Assembly: GCF_003943515.1 (NCBI RefSeq) | Contig: NZ_RJPT01000001.1 | Span: 69,033 to 133,032 of the forward strand | Origin: Streptococcus cristatus | Lineage (GTDB): Bacteria > Bacillota > Bacilli > Lactobacillales > Streptococcaceae | DNA length: 64,000 bases | Direction: 5' to 3' | Shown: in pieces, positions 26,123 to 35,354 of the stretch | How positions within the stretch are numbered: the stretch's first letter is position 1 | How the letters are laid out: every line of letters starts with the position of its first letter | Translations under genes and position numbers: made by a program | The notes under the pieces: model-generated | What the model saw: the letters and a program-made list of their open reading frames with translations, nothing else | The model's database searches: none | Told to the model about the DNA's origin: nothing

Positions 26123-26151
26123 ATTATAAAGGCTAGTAGGGCATCTGTCAA
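26123..26151 (-). promoter_or_regulatory. perfect-consensus promoter of the serine-rich gene
   Basis: On the minus strand TTGACA (26151-26146), 17 bp, TATAAT (26128-26123). Both hexamers and the spacing are exact sigma-70 consensus. The leader would be about 20 nt. Confidence 0.88.
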
Positions 26152-26427
26152 AGTTTATTGCATTAAAATGAATATTTTCAAAAGTAAGGGTTTTCTTGGA
26201 ATTTTATAAGAGTTTTTCTCCGAATTTTATCCATTTCTCTTCTCTTTTTTGAAGGATTTGAAGTTGATAGAAATAATATCTTAGAAATAATGATATAATA
26301 TGAACAGTTATGATTGTATTCTGGTTATTCAATCCTAATACAAGGAGAGCAGTTATAGAGGGGTTAAGAATATAGACGAGTAGATCATAGTTTAAGGAAA
26401 TCCGAATGAAGCTATTGAAAGATTGCA

Positions 26428-26595
26428 AACTTAAAAGAAGATGCAAGCGAATATGTGAGAAAATCGGTTGGAAATACTTTAGGGGATGTTAGTAAGAAAT
26501 TTCCAGAGTTGCTTAAAATTGAGCTCGATAGCTGGAACTTAGAAAGTAAAGTGATAAGACGGGTTTACAAGTTGGTAAATAGATTGATTGTATGA
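26428..26595 (+). pseudogene. 3' remnant of a DNA alkylation repair (AlkD-like HEAT repeat) gene
   Basis: A 55-codon open stretch encodes EDASEYVRKSVGNTLGDVSK, then KKFPELLKIELDSW, then a final helix. This is the characteristic HEAT-like end of AlkC/AlkD-type DNA alkylation repair proteins. A neighbouring frame just upstream (about 26390-26427) reads NEAIERLQ, the sequence expected before it, so at least one frameshift separates them, and further upstream stops accumulate. The 5' part of the gene is gone. It directly precedes the SAP-like gene. Confidence 0.6.
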
Positions 26596-26622
26596 CAAAT
26601 TTTAATTTATTAAGGTGTGCAT

Positions 26623-27240
26623 ATGGGAGAAAAAAGACCTGATTTTCGAGATATAAAATCATTTGAAGAATTTAATAGATACTATTGGTATCGAGAAGAA
26701 CTTTCACAAATTTGTAAGTCGCTTGGATTAGAGTATAGATGTACGAAGCAAGAATTGAACTATATTATCGAACAATATTTTAGGGGAAATAAAGTAGAAA
26801 AATTTTTGAGTAAAGGAAACAAAAGTCAAGTCGAAGTGATAACTTTGGAGACTCCGTTACTTAACTGTGGTTTTTCTTTTAACCAAAAATTTCGAGATTA
26901 TTTTTCAGCTATAACAGGGATTAGTCCCTTTAAATTTAGTGCTGATATGGCAACGGCTTGGCGAAAAGTAAAAAGGGATAAAGATATAACATTCACTATT
27001 CAAGATATGATTAAAATATATTATGGTGAGTCAGATTATGCCAAGTATGATAGTTCGGCTTGCCAATGGAATCAGTTTCTAAAAGACTTTTGTTTAGATG
27101 AATTGAGCGATTGTTATTCTAACAAGTTAAAAGTTGCAGCTATTCTCTGGAAAGAAGTTAGAAACTCGATACATGAAAAAGTTTACTCACGGGAACTTTT
27201 AAAAAAGTATGAATCTAAAGTAGAGGAGTACCGTAAGTAA
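26623..27240 (+). CDS. SAP-domain-like protein (DUF6434 type)
   Basis: A 205-residue, basic, cytosolic protein. Residues ~10-55 (FEEFNRYYWYREELSQICKS, then KQELNYIIEQYF) resemble a SAP-like helix-extension-helix motif. The rest fits the DUF6434-type proteins of Firmicutes, whose role is unknown; a nucleic-acid-binding role is inferred only from the SAP resemblance. ATG 26623 with TAAGG upstream is preferred over GTG 26617. It is AT-rich compared with neighbouring core genes and follows a decayed alkylation repair gene, so this stretch looks like an accessory island in decay. Confidence 0.65.
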   Translation: MGEKRPDFRDIKSFEEFNRYYWYREELSQICKSLGLEYRCTKQELNYIIEQYFRGNKVEKFLSKGNKSQVEVITLETPLLNCGFSFNQKFRDYFSAITGISPFKFSADMATAWRKVKRDKDITFTIQDMIKIYYGESDYAKYDSSACQWNQFLKDFCLDELSDCYSNKLKVAAILWKEVRNSIHEKVYSRELLKKYESKVEEYRK

Positions 27241-27357
27241 ACAGATTCCAGCTTATCGAGCTGAATAAAGCTGAGCACATAAATTTATAAGCTGTTTTAT
27301 TATAATACAATGGTAAAATAGATGCTGGAGCAAGCATAGAAAAAGAGGAGCCTCATA

Positions 27358-27486
27358 ATGAAGTTCCTCTTACTTTTGATTGTCCGAATCGATATTCTCA
27401 TTTCAAATAAAGGTAGTGAAAAAAGTAGTGATTCAAATGATTTATACTGCAATGTACTGAATTCAAGAAAAAGAAAAAACGCTTGA
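27358..27486 (+). pseudogene. possible truncated lipoprotein gene
   Basis: A 42-codon frame starts at ATG 27358 with GAGGAG at good spacing and a TATAAT-like sequence upstream (near 27300). It encodes MKFLLLLIV, then ILISNKGSEKSSDSND, which looks like a lipoprotein signal whose lipobox cysteine has been lost. It ends inside the rpmG terminator hairpin. It may be a remnant or a chance frame. Confidence 0.3.
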
Positions 27487-27501
27487 AATCAGCGTTTTTC
27501 T
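27475..27501 (-). terminator. terminator of rpmF-rpmG
   Basis: AAAAACGCT and AGCGTTTTT pair around TGAAATC; the minus strand ends in a T run. Confidence 0.88.
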
Positions 27502-27525
27502 TCTGTATTGATTCGTAGTGAATGC

Positions 27526-27675
27526 TTACTTCACTTCTGTAAACACAACGTGCTTGCGAAGTTTTGGTGAGTATTTCTTCAATTGAAGACGGTCTGGAGT
27601 GTTACGTTTGTTTTTAGAAGTAAGGTACAAGCGTTCACCAGATTCTTTGTGTTCAAGTGTAATATTTACGCGCAT
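27526..27675 (-). CDS. rpmG: 50S ribosomal protein L33
   Basis: This 49-residue protein begins [20 protein letters not shown] and ends [10 protein letters not shown], an unmistakable L33. It contains no cysteine, so it is the zinc-independent form. It is co-transcribed 15 bp after rpmF, as usual in streptococci. Confidence 0.95.
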
Positions 27676-27690
27676 GGTATCTCCCTTCTA

Positions 27691-27873
27691 TTATTCAGCT
27701 GCAGCAGCTTTAGCGATTTTACGTCCTTTGTAGTATCCTTTAAGTGATACACGGTGAGAACGTGAGTAATCTCCAGTAGTTTCGTCAAAAGTTACAGATG
27801 GAGCTGTTACTTTATAGTGTGTACGACGTTTGTTTTTCTTCGCTTTTGAAGTGCGACGTGCAGGTACTGCCAT
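27691..27873 (-). CDS. rpmF: 50S ribosomal protein L32
   Basis: This 60-residue protein begins [20 protein letters not shown], the typical L32 N-terminus. It also lacks the CxxC pairs of zinc-binding L32. AAAGGAG precedes the ATG. It is the first gene of the rpmF-rpmG operon, behind a TTTACT-17-TATACT promoter. Confidence 0.96.
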   Translation of the reverse strand: MAVPARRTSKAKKNKRRTHYKVTAPSVTFDETTGDYSRSHRVSLKGYYKGRKIAKAAAAE

Positions 27874-27934
27874 TGTTTGTTTCTCCTTTTAGAATGTAAT
27901 TCGATGCAATCTCATGATTTTCATCAACTTTAAC

Positions 27935-27963
27935 AGTATAACAAAACTTTTTTGTAAAGTAAA
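27935..27963 (-). promoter_or_regulatory. rpmF promoter
   Basis: Minus-strand TTTACT (27963-27958), 17 bp, TATACT (27940-27935), about 60 bp upstream of rpmF. Confidence 0.65.
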
Positions 27964-28094
27964 GTTACTTGACAGAATTTTTTGATTTTCTTTTGGACAA
28001 TAGCAAAGCTTTTTAGCAGTTGCATCTATTTTTTGGATTATTATTCCAATATTCTGAAAATTTAAAAATTTTCTTCTATCCAACAGAGCATAAG

Positions 28095-28105
28095 TGTGGT
28101 ATAAT
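28095..28105 (+). promoter_or_regulatory. ilvD promoter (extended -10)
   Basis: TGTGG followed by TATAAT (28100-28105). The leader to ATG 28141 is only about 30 nt, so no attenuator or T-box lies between. Confidence 0.65.
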
Positions 28106-28140
28106 AAAGCACAAAGATGACTACAATGAAAGGGAAAGAC

Positions 28141-29847
28141 ATGACAGATAAATTAGATACACGCCACAGAAGTAAGATTTATGATAGTATGGTCAAATCT
28201 CCTAACCGCGCCATGCTTCGCGCGACAGGGATGACAGACAAGGACTTTGAGACTCCGATTGTCGGAGTGATTTCGACTTGGGCAGAAAATACGCCTTGTA
28301 ATATTCACCTACATGATTTTGGTAAACTAGCCAAGGAAGGAGTAAAAGAACAAGGTGCTTGGCCTGTTCAGTTCGGTACAATTACCGTAGCAGACGGGAT
28401 TGCCATGGGAACACCGGGCATGCGCTTCTCTCTGACTTCACGCGACATCATCGCAGACTCTATCGAAGCTGCCATGGGCGGACATAATGTGGATGCCTTC
28501 GTCGCTATCGGCGGCTGTGATAAGAATATGCCTGGCTCCATGATTGCTATTGCTAACATGGATATTCCTGCTATCTTTGCCTACGGCGGAACTATTGCAC
28601 CCGGGAATCTTGATGGAAAAGACATTGACTTGGTTTCCGTCTTTGAAGGAATCGGGAAGTGGAACCATGGCGATTTGACTGCTGAGGAAGTACGCCGCAT
28701 CGAGTGTAATGCCTGCCCTGGCCCTGGTGGCTGTGGCGGTATGTATACGGCTAATACTATGGCGACAGCTATTGAAGTTCTAGGTATGAGCTTGCCAGGC
28801 TCTTCTTCTCACCCAGCAGAATCTCAAGATAAGAGGGATGATATCATGGAAGCTGGTCGAGCTGTTGTCCGAATGCTGGAAATGGGGCTCAAGCCGTCTG
28901 ACATTCTGACTCGCGAAGCCTTCGAAGATGCGATCACAGTGACCATGGCTCTGGGCGGCTCTACCAATGCCACTCTGCACTTGTTGGCCATTGCCCATGC
29001 GGCCAATGTGGAGCTGACCTTGGATGACTTTAATGTTATTCAAGAGCGCGTGCCGCATTTGGCGGATTTGAAACCATCTGGTCAGTATGTCTTCCAAGAC
29101 CTATACAATGTCGGTGGTGTGCCTGCCGTTATGAAATATCTTTTGGCTAACGGCTTCTTGCACGGGGATCGCATCACTTGTACAGGTAAGACGGTGGCGG
29201 AAAACTTGGCTAACTTTGCTGACTTGACGCCAGGTCAGAAGGTCATTATGCCGCTTGAAAATCCAAAACGTGCGGATGGTCCATTGATTATCTTGCATGG
29301 TAATCTGGCACCAGATGGCGCGGTTGCCAAGGTATCAGGTGTCAAGGTACGCCGTCACGTTGGACCAGCTAAGGTCTTTGACTCAGAAGAAGCCGCTATT
29401 GATGCGGTACTGGCCGATGAAGTGGTCGATGGCGATGTGGTTGTAGTTCGCTACGTTGGACCAAAGGGTGGCCCTGGTATGCCAGAAATGCTGTCACTTT
29501 CGTCTATCATCGTAGGGAAAGGTCAAGGAGACAAGGTAGCCCTTCTGACCGATGGTCGCTTCTCAGGCGGTACTTACGGCTTGGTTGTCGGACACATTGC
29601 TCCAGAAGCCCAGGATGGTGGCCCGATTGCCTATCTTCGTACAGGCGATATGGTCACGGTTGACCAAGACACCAAGGAAATTTCCATGGCGGTATCTGAT
29701 GAAGAACTGGCGAAACGTAAGGCAGAAACGACTATTCCACCGCTTTATAGTCGCGGGGTACTTGGTAAATATGCCCACATGGTATCTTCTGCTGCTAAAG
29801 GTGCTGTTACTGACTTCTGGAAACCAGAAGAAACCGGCAAGAAATAG
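28141..29847 (+). CDS. ilvD: dihydroxy-acid dehydratase
   Basis: IlvD dehydrates 2,3-dihydroxy-3-methylbutanoate (and the isoleucine analogue) to the keto acid in branched-chain amino acid synthesis. The 568-residue product has the family's cysteines in [16 protein letters not shown] and [20 protein letters not shown], which hold the Fe-S cluster and metal site. The C-terminal [20 protein letters not shown] signature is present. ATG 28141 with GGGAAAG is preferred; an upstream in-frame ATG at 28117 would leave almost no leader. It stands alone, without the other ilv genes, and ends in a strong terminator. Confidence 0.96.
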   Translation: MTDKLDTRHRSKIYDSMVKSPNRAMLRATGMTDKDFETPIVGVISTWAENTPCNIHLHDFGKLAKEGVKEQGAWPVQFGTITVADGIAMGTPGMRFSLTSRDIIADSIEAAMGGHNVDAFVAIGGCDKNMPGSMIAIANMDIPAIFAYGGTIAPGNLDGKDIDLVSVFEGIGKWNHGDLTAEEVRRIECNACPGPGGCGGMYTANTMATAIEVLGMSLPGSSSHPAESQDKRDDIMEAGRAVVRMLEMGLKPSDILTREAFEDAITVTMALGGSTNATLHLLAIAHAANVELTLDDFNVIQERVPHLADLKPSGQYVFQDLYNVGGVPAVMKYLLANGFLHGDRITCTGKTVAENLANFADLTPGQKVIMPLENPKRADGPLIILHGNLAPDGAVAKVSGVKVRRHVGPAKVFDSEEAAIDAVLADEVVDGDVVVVRYVGPKGGPGMPEMLSLSSIIVGKGQGDKVALLTDGRFSGGTYGLVVGHIAPEAQDGGPIAYLRTGDMVTVDQDTKEISMAVSDEELAKRKAETTIPPLYSRGVLGKYAHMVSSAAKGAVTDFWKPEETGKK

Positions 29848-29864
29848 CCTATATATGACAAAAG

Positions 29865-29895
29865 AACCCGCTAGTTTTTCTAGCGGGTTTGATGT
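29865..29895 (+). terminator. ilvD terminator
   Basis: AACCCGCTAG pairs perfectly with CTAGCGGGTT around TTTTT. Confidence 0.92.
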
Positions 29896-29929
29896 TTTTG
29901 TTTTAAATGCTGATAAACGAATCATCTTC

Positions 29930-30271
29930 TTATCTAGGACTGATTCCCAAAGCAATGCGGCCGAAGCGGCTGATACGAGTGATTTTCCAAGCAGGAGACC
30001 AAGTAACCTCAACAGAGGCACTTTCAATCTCATCTATTTTTTTCAGAGAGTCCATAATGGCGATGGGCAGACTCTCAGCACAGTCACAGGCTGTATCAGT
30101 AAAGGTCATAACAACCTTGCAGTGGGCATTTTCGTCTAAGTTAATTTCATAAATCAGCCCTAAGTTATAGACATCCAGCTCTACATCCGGATCGTAAATA
30201 CGCTCGAGCTTCTCCACCAATTTATCCTGAATTGCAGCTGCTCGGTCATTGATTTTGATATCGTCTCTCAT
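29930..30271 (-). CDS. MIP18/DUF59 family metal-sulfur cluster assembly factor (SufT/PaaD-like)
   Basis: A 113-residue cytosolic protein with the DUF59 fold: ERIYDPDVELDVYNLGLIYE near residue 25, then MTFTDTACDCAESLP containing the conserved cysteines, and a VEVTWSPAW C-terminal segment. Proteins of this family help mature Fe-S enzymes. It sits convergent to ilvD, which encodes an Fe-S dehydratase, an arrangement that suggests but does not prove a link. GAAGAAGGACAGAAG precedes the ATG on the minus strand. Confidence 0.85.
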   Translation of the reverse strand: MRDDIKINDRAAAIQDKLVEKLERIYDPDVELDVYNLGLIYEINLDENAHCKVVMTFTDTACDCAESLPIAIMDSLKKIDEIESASVEVTWSPAWKITRISRFGRIALGISPR

Positions 30272-30410
30272 CTTCTGTCCTTCTTCCTTTATAGAATAGT
30301 GGTCTTATTTTCTCATAATTCTGACAATTTTTCAAGAAATTCTGGCGAATGAAAACGGATTTAGTCTCTCGGAGGGAATTTTTCTGCTCTAACTCCTCAA
30401 AACATCTGAT

Positions 30411-30422
30411 TTATGGTAAAAT
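30411..30422 (+). promoter_or_regulatory. hisS promoter (extended -10)
   Basis: TATGG followed by TAAAAT (30417-30422). The leader is about 30 nt and there is no T-box structure. Confidence 0.55.
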
Positions 30423-30455
30423 AATAGATATTATATAGTTGCAGAGGATTAGAAA

Positions 30456-31736
30456 ATGAAATTACAAAAACCTAAAGGAACTCAGGATATTCTCCCTCAG
30501 GAATCTGCTAAATGGCAGTATCTGGAGGAGTTTGCTCGTAAGACGTTTAAAAAATACAACTATGCGGAAATTCGGACACCGATTTTTGAGCACTATGAGG
30601 TCATCAGTCGTTCTGTTGGGGATACGACAGACATCGTGACCAAGGAAATGTATGATTTCTACGATAAAGGGGACCGTCATATTACGCTACGGCCAGAAGG
30701 AACTGCGCCAGTCGTTCGTTCTTATGTCGAAAACAAGCTCTTTGCGCCAGAGGTTCAAAAGCCAGTTAAGCTTTATTATATGGGCTCTATGTTCCGCTAT
30801 GAGCGGCCTCAGGCTGGTCGCTTGCGCGAATTTCACCAAATCGGGGTGGAGTGCTTTGGCTCTGAAAATCCAGCGACAGATGTAGAAACGATTGCTATGG
30901 CGGCTCAGTTCTTCAAGGAAATTGGAATTGGGCAGGTGACGCTGCAGCTGAATAGTTTGGGCAATGCAGCAAGTCGCGCTGCCTATCGTCAGGCCTTGAT
31001 TGATTATTTGACTCCGCTGAAAGACAGTCTTTCTAAGGATAGTCAGCGTCGTTTGGAGGAAAATCCGCTGCGGGTGCTGGATTCGAAGGAAAAAGAAGAT
31101 AAGGCAGCTGTTGCGCAGGCTCCTTCGATTTTGGACTTTTTGGACGAGGAGAGCCAGGAGCATTTTGCGGCTGTCCGCTCAATGCTAGAGTCTTTGGACG
31201 TTCCTTATGTCATTAACACCAATATGGTGCGCGGTCTGGACTACTACAATCACACGATTTTTGAGTTTACGACTGATGTGGCAGGCAGCGAACTGACTAT
31301 CTGTGCGGGTGGCCGTTATGATGGCTTGGTTGACTATTTCGGTGGACCAGAAACCCCTGCCTTTGGTTTTGGTATGGGAATGGAGCGTCTCCTCTTGATT
31401 TTAGAAAAACAGGGAGCAGCTCTGCCACTTGAGACAGGCTTGGATGCCTATATTGCTGTTTTGGGTGAAGCTGCCAATCGCAGCGCTTTGGAATTGGTGC
31501 AAGCCCTTCGGAATCAAGGATTTGCGGCCGAGCGAGACTATTTGGACCGCAAGCTTAAGGCACAATTCAAGTCAGCAGATGCTTTCAGAGCGAAGACCAT
31601 CATTACTTTAGGTGAAAGTGAGATCGAAAGCAACCAAGTCACTGTGAAGAATAATGAAACTCGTCAAGAAGTGGTGGTTGGACTGGATCAAGTTCAAGAA
31701 AACTATCAGGCTGTTCTCGAAGAATTGGGTTGTTAA
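30456..31736 (+). CDS. hisS: histidine-tRNA ligase
   Basis: Class II aminoacyl-tRNA synthetase that charges tRNA-His. The 426-residue length is normal. Motif 2 ([20 protein letters not shown]) and the histidine-binding [12 protein letters not shown] and AGGRYDGL segments are present, followed by the anticodon-binding domain from about residue 330. GAGGA precedes ATG 30456. A 430-bp spacer separates it from the next gene and aspS follows, the order also seen in pneumococci. Confidence 0.96.
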   Translation: MKLQKPKGTQDILPQESAKWQYLEEFARKTFKKYNYAEIRTPIFEHYEVISRSVGDTTDIVTKEMYDFYDKGDRHITLRPEGTAPVVRSYVENKLFAPEVQKPVKLYYMGSMFRYERPQAGRLREFHQIGVECFGSENPATDVETIAMAAQFFKEIGIGQVTLQLNSLGNAASRAAYRQALIDYLTPLKDSLSKDSQRRLEENPLRVLDSKEKEDKAAVAQAPSILDFLDEESQEHFAAVRSMLESLDVPYVINTNMVRGLDYYNHTIFEFTTDVAGSELTICAGGRYDGLVDYFGGPETPAFGFGMGMERLLLILEKQGAALPLETGLDAYIAVLGEAANRSALELVQALRNQGFAAERDYLDRKLKAQFKSADAFRAKTIITLGESEIESNQVTVKNNETRQEVVVGLDQVQENYQAVLEELGC

Positions 31737-32168
31737 TAGACTTTTAGATTTAAATAACCAATTTATTAAAGCTGAAAAACTAAGCTGAACCCAGTAAATC
31801 AAGTTACAATTAGCCTTTAAATTATCTGTAGATGATTAGTATTTATACAAAAATGTATTTATTTTTATCTAAATACTTGAAATTATAGATATTAATTGTT
31901 AGGACTGTATTGCTGTTATTCGTTTTAAGGTTTGAGTTGTAAAATTAAAGCATAATCTTAGGAACAATAATATAGTAAGATTGCCCCAGTTATGCTGAAA
32001 ATTTTTGAGGTTCCGTACGGCGCGGATTTATGCTGACTCTATGAAGAGGAAGTGTATGTTGGATTTTATGGCTTGGTGAAAGATAGGGGACTACGATCGA
32101 AGAAATTGTTGATATAAGTATCGTTTGTATCTCGTCTATGCTATAATAGTCTATAGAAAGTCGAGGGA
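31737..32168. other. 432-bp spacer between hisS and a small membrane protein gene
   Basis: The first ~250 bp are very AT-rich with no credible gene. From 31992 to 32117 a frame broken by one TGA can be read (separate entry). An extended -10 (TGC TATAAT) lies near 32144-32152 and should drive the next gene. No hairpin with a T-run is obvious after hisS. Confidence 0.5.
31992..32117 (+). pseudogene. possible decayed small gene
   Basis: From ATG 31992 the frame reads MLKIFEVPYGADLC, a TGA at 32034-32036, then LYEEEVYVGFYGLVKDRGL and ends at TAA 32115-32117. The amino acid pattern looks protein-like across the stop. I do not recognise the family, no good ribosome binding site precedes it, and it may be chance. 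Confidence 0.22.
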
Positions 32169-32381
32169 ATGATGAAGAAAATATTATTAGTGGTTGTGGT
32201 TCAGGGAGTGGCCTTATTTGTGATAACGGGTCTGCTCTGTTATTTTATCCGAGGGGATTTTTTCTTCCGTGCTTTGGCGCCGATTTTTGGTCTGGCAGCT
32301 GGGGCCTTTCGCTTCTTGACAGCCATGGTGACAAAAACGTTGGCTCCCAGTCTTTATGAGGATGGGAAGAAAAAGGAATAA
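32169..32381 (+). CDS. small two-helix membrane protein
   Basis: A 70-residue protein with two hydrophobic segments (residues 4-26 and 33-55) and a charged C-terminal tail (LYEDGKKKE). No family is recognised. GAGGGA lies right before the tandem ATGATG, so translation probably starts at the second ATG (32172). A conserved position between hisS and aspS is expected in related streptococci, but the function is unknown. Confidence 0.65.
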   Translation: MMKKILLVVVVQGVALFVITGLLCYFIRGDFFFRALAPIFGLAAGAFRFLTAMVTKTLAPSLYEDGKKKE

Positions 32382-32395
32382 TCTATATAAATTAG

Positions 32396-32428
32396 CAGGT
32401 CTGGGGATATTGCCTCCAGGCTTTTTTA
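32396..32428 (+). terminator. terminator after the small membrane protein
   Basis: CTGGGG pairs with CCTCCAG with one bulge, inside a GC-rich stem followed by TTTTTTAT. Confidence 0.65.
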
Positions 32429-32547
32429 TAAAAGTGGGCAATGTAAATGAAGGTTTTTAATTTTTTTCAGAAAAAGGACAGGTAGGGGGGCTTTCCTAGG
32501 CTCTTTGTGGTAAAATAGTAACAGAATTAAAATTTTGGAGAGTAAAG

Positions 32548-34302
32548 ATGAAACGTTCAATGTATGCGGGACGTGTTCGTAGTGAGCATGTCGGTCAGGA
32601 AATTACTTTGAAAGGTTGGGTTGCCCGCCGTCGCGATTTGGGAGGCTTGATTTTTATTGATTTGCGTGACCGCGAAGGTATTATGCAGCTAGTTATTAAC
32701 CCTGAGAGTGTTTCAGATGAGGTCATGAAGACAGCTGAGAGCCTGCGCAGCGAGTTTGTCATTGAGGTGACTGGTAAGGTAGCCGCGCGTGAGCAGGCCA
32801 ATGATAAGCTGGCCACAGGAAGTGTAGAGCTTCACGTGGACAGTCTGACAGTACTGAATACTGCTAAAACCACTCCTTTTGAGATTAAGGATGGGATCGA
32901 AGCCAATGATGATACGCGCTTGCGTTACCGTTATCTGGATCTGCGTCGCCCAGAAATGCTAGAAAATCTCAAGTTACGTGCCAAAGTGACCCATTCCATC
33001 CGCAATTATTTGGATGAGCTGGAGTTTATCGATGTGGAGACACCATTTTTGACCAAGTCAACGCCTGAAGGGGCGCGTGATTATTTGGTGCCGAGCCGGG
33101 TCAACCAAGGTCATTTTTATGCCCTGCCTCAAAGCCCACAGATTACCAAGCAGCTTTTGATGAATGCTGGCTTTGACCGTTATTACCAGATTGTCAAGTG
33201 TTTCCGAGACGAGGACTTGCGTGGAGACCGTCAACCAGAGTTTACACAGGTGGACTTGGAAACTTCTTTCCTATCTGAGAAAGAAATCCAAGACATCACA
33301 GAAGGTTTGATTGCCCGTGTCATGAAGGAAACCAAGGGTATTGAAGTGACCTTGCCTTTCCCACGGATGAAATATGACGATGCTATGGCTCTCTATGGTA
33401 GCGACAAGCCAGATACTCGCTTTGACATGTTATTGCAGGACTTGACAGAGCTTGTCAAGGGTGTTGACTTTAAGGTCTTTTCTGAGGCACCAGCTGTCAA
33501 GGCGATTGTAGTGAAAAATGCTGCTGACAAATACTCGCGTAAAGACATTGATAAGCTGACAGAGCAAGCTAAGCAGCACGGAGCTAAGGGACTTGCTTGG
33601 ATCAAATTTGCTGGTGGAGAGCTGACTGGTCCTGTTGCCAAGTTCTTGACAGACCTGTCAAGTGAGTTGACAACTGCTTTACAATTAGAAGAAAACGACT
33701 TGGTTCTCTTTGTAGCAGATACATTGGATGTTGCCAACGCAGCTTTGGGGGCTCTTCGTGTTCGCCTAGGTAAGGAATTAGGTTTGATTGACCCTGCTAA
33801 GTTTAACTACTTGTGGGTGGTAGATTGGCCAATGTTTGAGTGGTCTGAAGAAGAAGGCCGCTATATGAGTGCTCACCATCCATTCACTCTGCCTCAAAAG
33901 GATTCTGAGCAGGAGCTGGAAGGAGACTTGAGCAAGGTTCGTGCAGTTGCCTATGATATCGTACTCAATGGCTATGAACTAGGTGGTGGTAGCCTACGGA
34001 TCAACCAAAAAGATCTGCAGGAACGGATGTTTAAGGCTTTAGGCTTCTCAGCTGAAGAAGCGCAAGACCAGTTCGGCTTCCTTCTAGAAGCCATGGATTA
34101 TGGTTTCCCACCACATGGAGGTCTGGCTTTGGGTCTGGATCGCTTCGTCATGCTTTTGGCTGGTGAAGAAAATATCCGTGAAGTCATTGCTTTTCCTAAG
34201 AATAACAAGGCTTCTGACCCAATGACGCAAGCACCAAGCTTGGTTGCTCCTGCACAATTAGAGGAATTAAGTTTACAAGTAGAATCACATGAAAAAGACT
34301 AG
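32548..34302 (+). CDS. aspS: aspartate-tRNA ligase
   Basis: Class II synthetase for tRNA-Asp, 584 residues. It has an N-terminal OB-fold anticodon domain ([20 protein letters not shown]), motif 2 ([20 protein letters not shown]) and motif 3 ([14 protein letters not shown]), with the bacterial insertion domain between. An extended -10 TGTGG-TAAAAT (32511-32516) and GGAG precede it. The last codons overlap the start of the YitT gene by 14 nt, so the two are co-transcribed. Confidence 0.96.
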   Translation: MKRSMYAGRVRSEHVGQEITLKGWVARRRDLGGLIFIDLRDREGIMQLVINPESVSDEVMKTAESLRSEFVIEVTGKVAAREQANDKLATGSVELHVDSLTVLNTAKTTPFEIKDGIEANDDTRLRYRYLDLRRPEMLENLKLRAKVTHSIRNYLDELEFIDVETPFLTKSTPEGARDYLVPSRVNQGHFYALPQSPQITKQLLMNAGFDRYYQIVKCFRDEDLRGDRQPEFTQVDLETSFLSEKEIQDITEGLIARVMKETKGIEVTLPFPRMKYDDAMALYGSDKPDTRFDMLLQDLTELVKGVDFKVFSEAPAVKAIVVKNAADKYSRKDIDKLTEQAKQHGAKGLAWIKFAGGELTGPVAKFLTDLSSELTTALQLEENDLVLFVADTLDVANAALGALRVRLGKELGLIDPAKFNYLWVVDWPMFEWSEEEGRYMSAHHPFTLPQKDSEQELEGDLSKVRAVAYDIVLNGYELGGGSLRINQKDLQERMFKALGFSAEEAQDQFGFLLEAMDYGFPPHGGLALGLDRFVMLLAGEENIREVIAFPKNNKASDPMTQAPSLVAPAQLEELSLQVESHEKD

Positions 34303-35224
34303 TTTGCGGAAACTTTTTCGCTATTATCTTCATCGCTTTGCCTATCATGTCAAGTTGCTAGAAGTTCTGAAAAGTATTTCGCGTGAAAAATATGATGAGA
34401 AATTTTCGGCCTCTCTGGTATATGGATTTCTCTCAGCAGTAGCGGTCAATTTCTTCTTTCAGCCGGGCCATGTCTACTCAAGTGGTGCAACGGGCTTGGC
34501 GCAGATTGTCTCGGCTTTGAGTGGTCGTTTTATCGGCTTTACCATTCCAGTTTCCATTACTTTTTATGCGATCAATATTCCACTGATGATTTTGGCTTGG
34601 TACCAAATCGGGCATAAGTTTACTGTTTTTACTTTTATCACTGTTTCGATGAGCTCGCTTTTTATCCATTTTGTGCCAGAAGTGACATTGACGACCAATC
34701 CTATTATCAATGCCTTGTTTGGGGGAGTTGTCATGGGGACAGGGATCGGCTTTGCCCTCAAGTCAAGCATTTCAAGTGGAGGGACAGATATTGTTAGCTT
34801 GACCATTCGCAAGAAAACAGGCCGTAATGTAGGCAGTATCTCCCTGATTGTAAATGGTATTATTATGCTGATTGCTGGTCTGACCTTCGGTTGGGAATAC
34901 GCTCTCTACTCGATGATTACCATCTTTGTATCGAGCCGTGTAACGGACGCTGTCTTTACCAAGCAAAAGCGGATGCAGGCCATGATTATCACCAGTCATC
35001 CTGAAGAGGTGATTAACAAGATTCACCACAAACTCCACCGCGGTGCAACCATTATCAATGGAGCGGAGGGAACTTACAATCACGAGCAAAAGGCGGTGCT
35101 GATTACAGTCATTACGCGTGCTGAATTTGGTGAATTTAAGTACATCATGAAGCAGACAGATCCGACAGCCTTTGTCTCCGTATCTGACAATGTACATATT
35201 TTAGGAAGATTTGTAGAAGAGTAG
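34289..35224 (+). CDS. YitT family membrane protein (DUF161/DUF2179)
   Basis: A 311-residue protein with about five transmembrane helices (residues ~40-225), including [10 protein letters not shown] and [13 protein letters not shown] glycine/serine motifs. A C-terminal soluble DUF2179 domain follows ([20 protein letters not shown]). This is the standard YitT architecture. Some relatives affect transport or stress resistance, but the activity is unknown. The ATG lies inside the 3' end of aspS, indicating translational coupling. Confidence 0.85.
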   Translation: MKKTSLRKLFRYYLHRFAYHVKLLEVLKSISREKYDEKFSASLVYGFLSAVAVNFFFQPGHVYSSGATGLAQIVSALSGRFIGFTIPVSITFYAINIPLMILAWYQIGHKFTVFTFITVSMSSLFIHFVPEVTLTTNPIINALFGGVVMGTGIGFALKSSISSGGTDIVSLTIRKKTGRNVGSISLIVNGIIMLIAGLTFGWEYALYSMITIFVSSRVTDAVFTKQKRMQAMIITSHPEEVINKIHHKLHRGATIINGAEGTYNHEQKAVLITVITRAEFGEFKYIMKQTDPTAFVSVSDNVHILGRFVEE

Positions 35225-35283
35225 TCTCGATTATCGACATTGCTAGTGAATCTTACTCAAACTCAGTGCATACATTTATACAT

Positions 35284-35344
35284 AAAAAAAAGAACAAGTT
35301 CAGCTGGATGTTTTCCCATCCAAAATGAACCTGTTCTTTTTTTT
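35284..35344. terminator. bidirectional terminator between yitT-like gene and pulA
   Basis: A/T-flanked stem AAAGAACA-GTTCA...TGAAC-TGTTCTTT with an inner GGATG/CATCC pair; poly-A and poly-T runs flank it. Confidence 0.9.
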
Positions 35345-35354
35345 AGTTATTGCT

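Noticed and set aside
26204..26446. 80-codon minus-strand frame upstream of the serine-rich gene
   Set aside because: It lies antisense to the alkylation repair remnant and lacks a binding site.
28368..29298. Antisense frames inside ilvD
   Set aside because: Shadow frames of a conserved gene; no promoters or binding sites.
29552..30152. Plus- and minus-strand frames of 80-195 codons at the end of ilvD and beyond
   Set aside because: They overlap ilvD or the DUF59 gene in other frames, cross the terminator and have no start signals.
30300..30455. T-box or attenuator before hisS, ilvD or aspS
   Set aside because: Leaders are only about 30 nt and show no T-box sequence or alternative stems.
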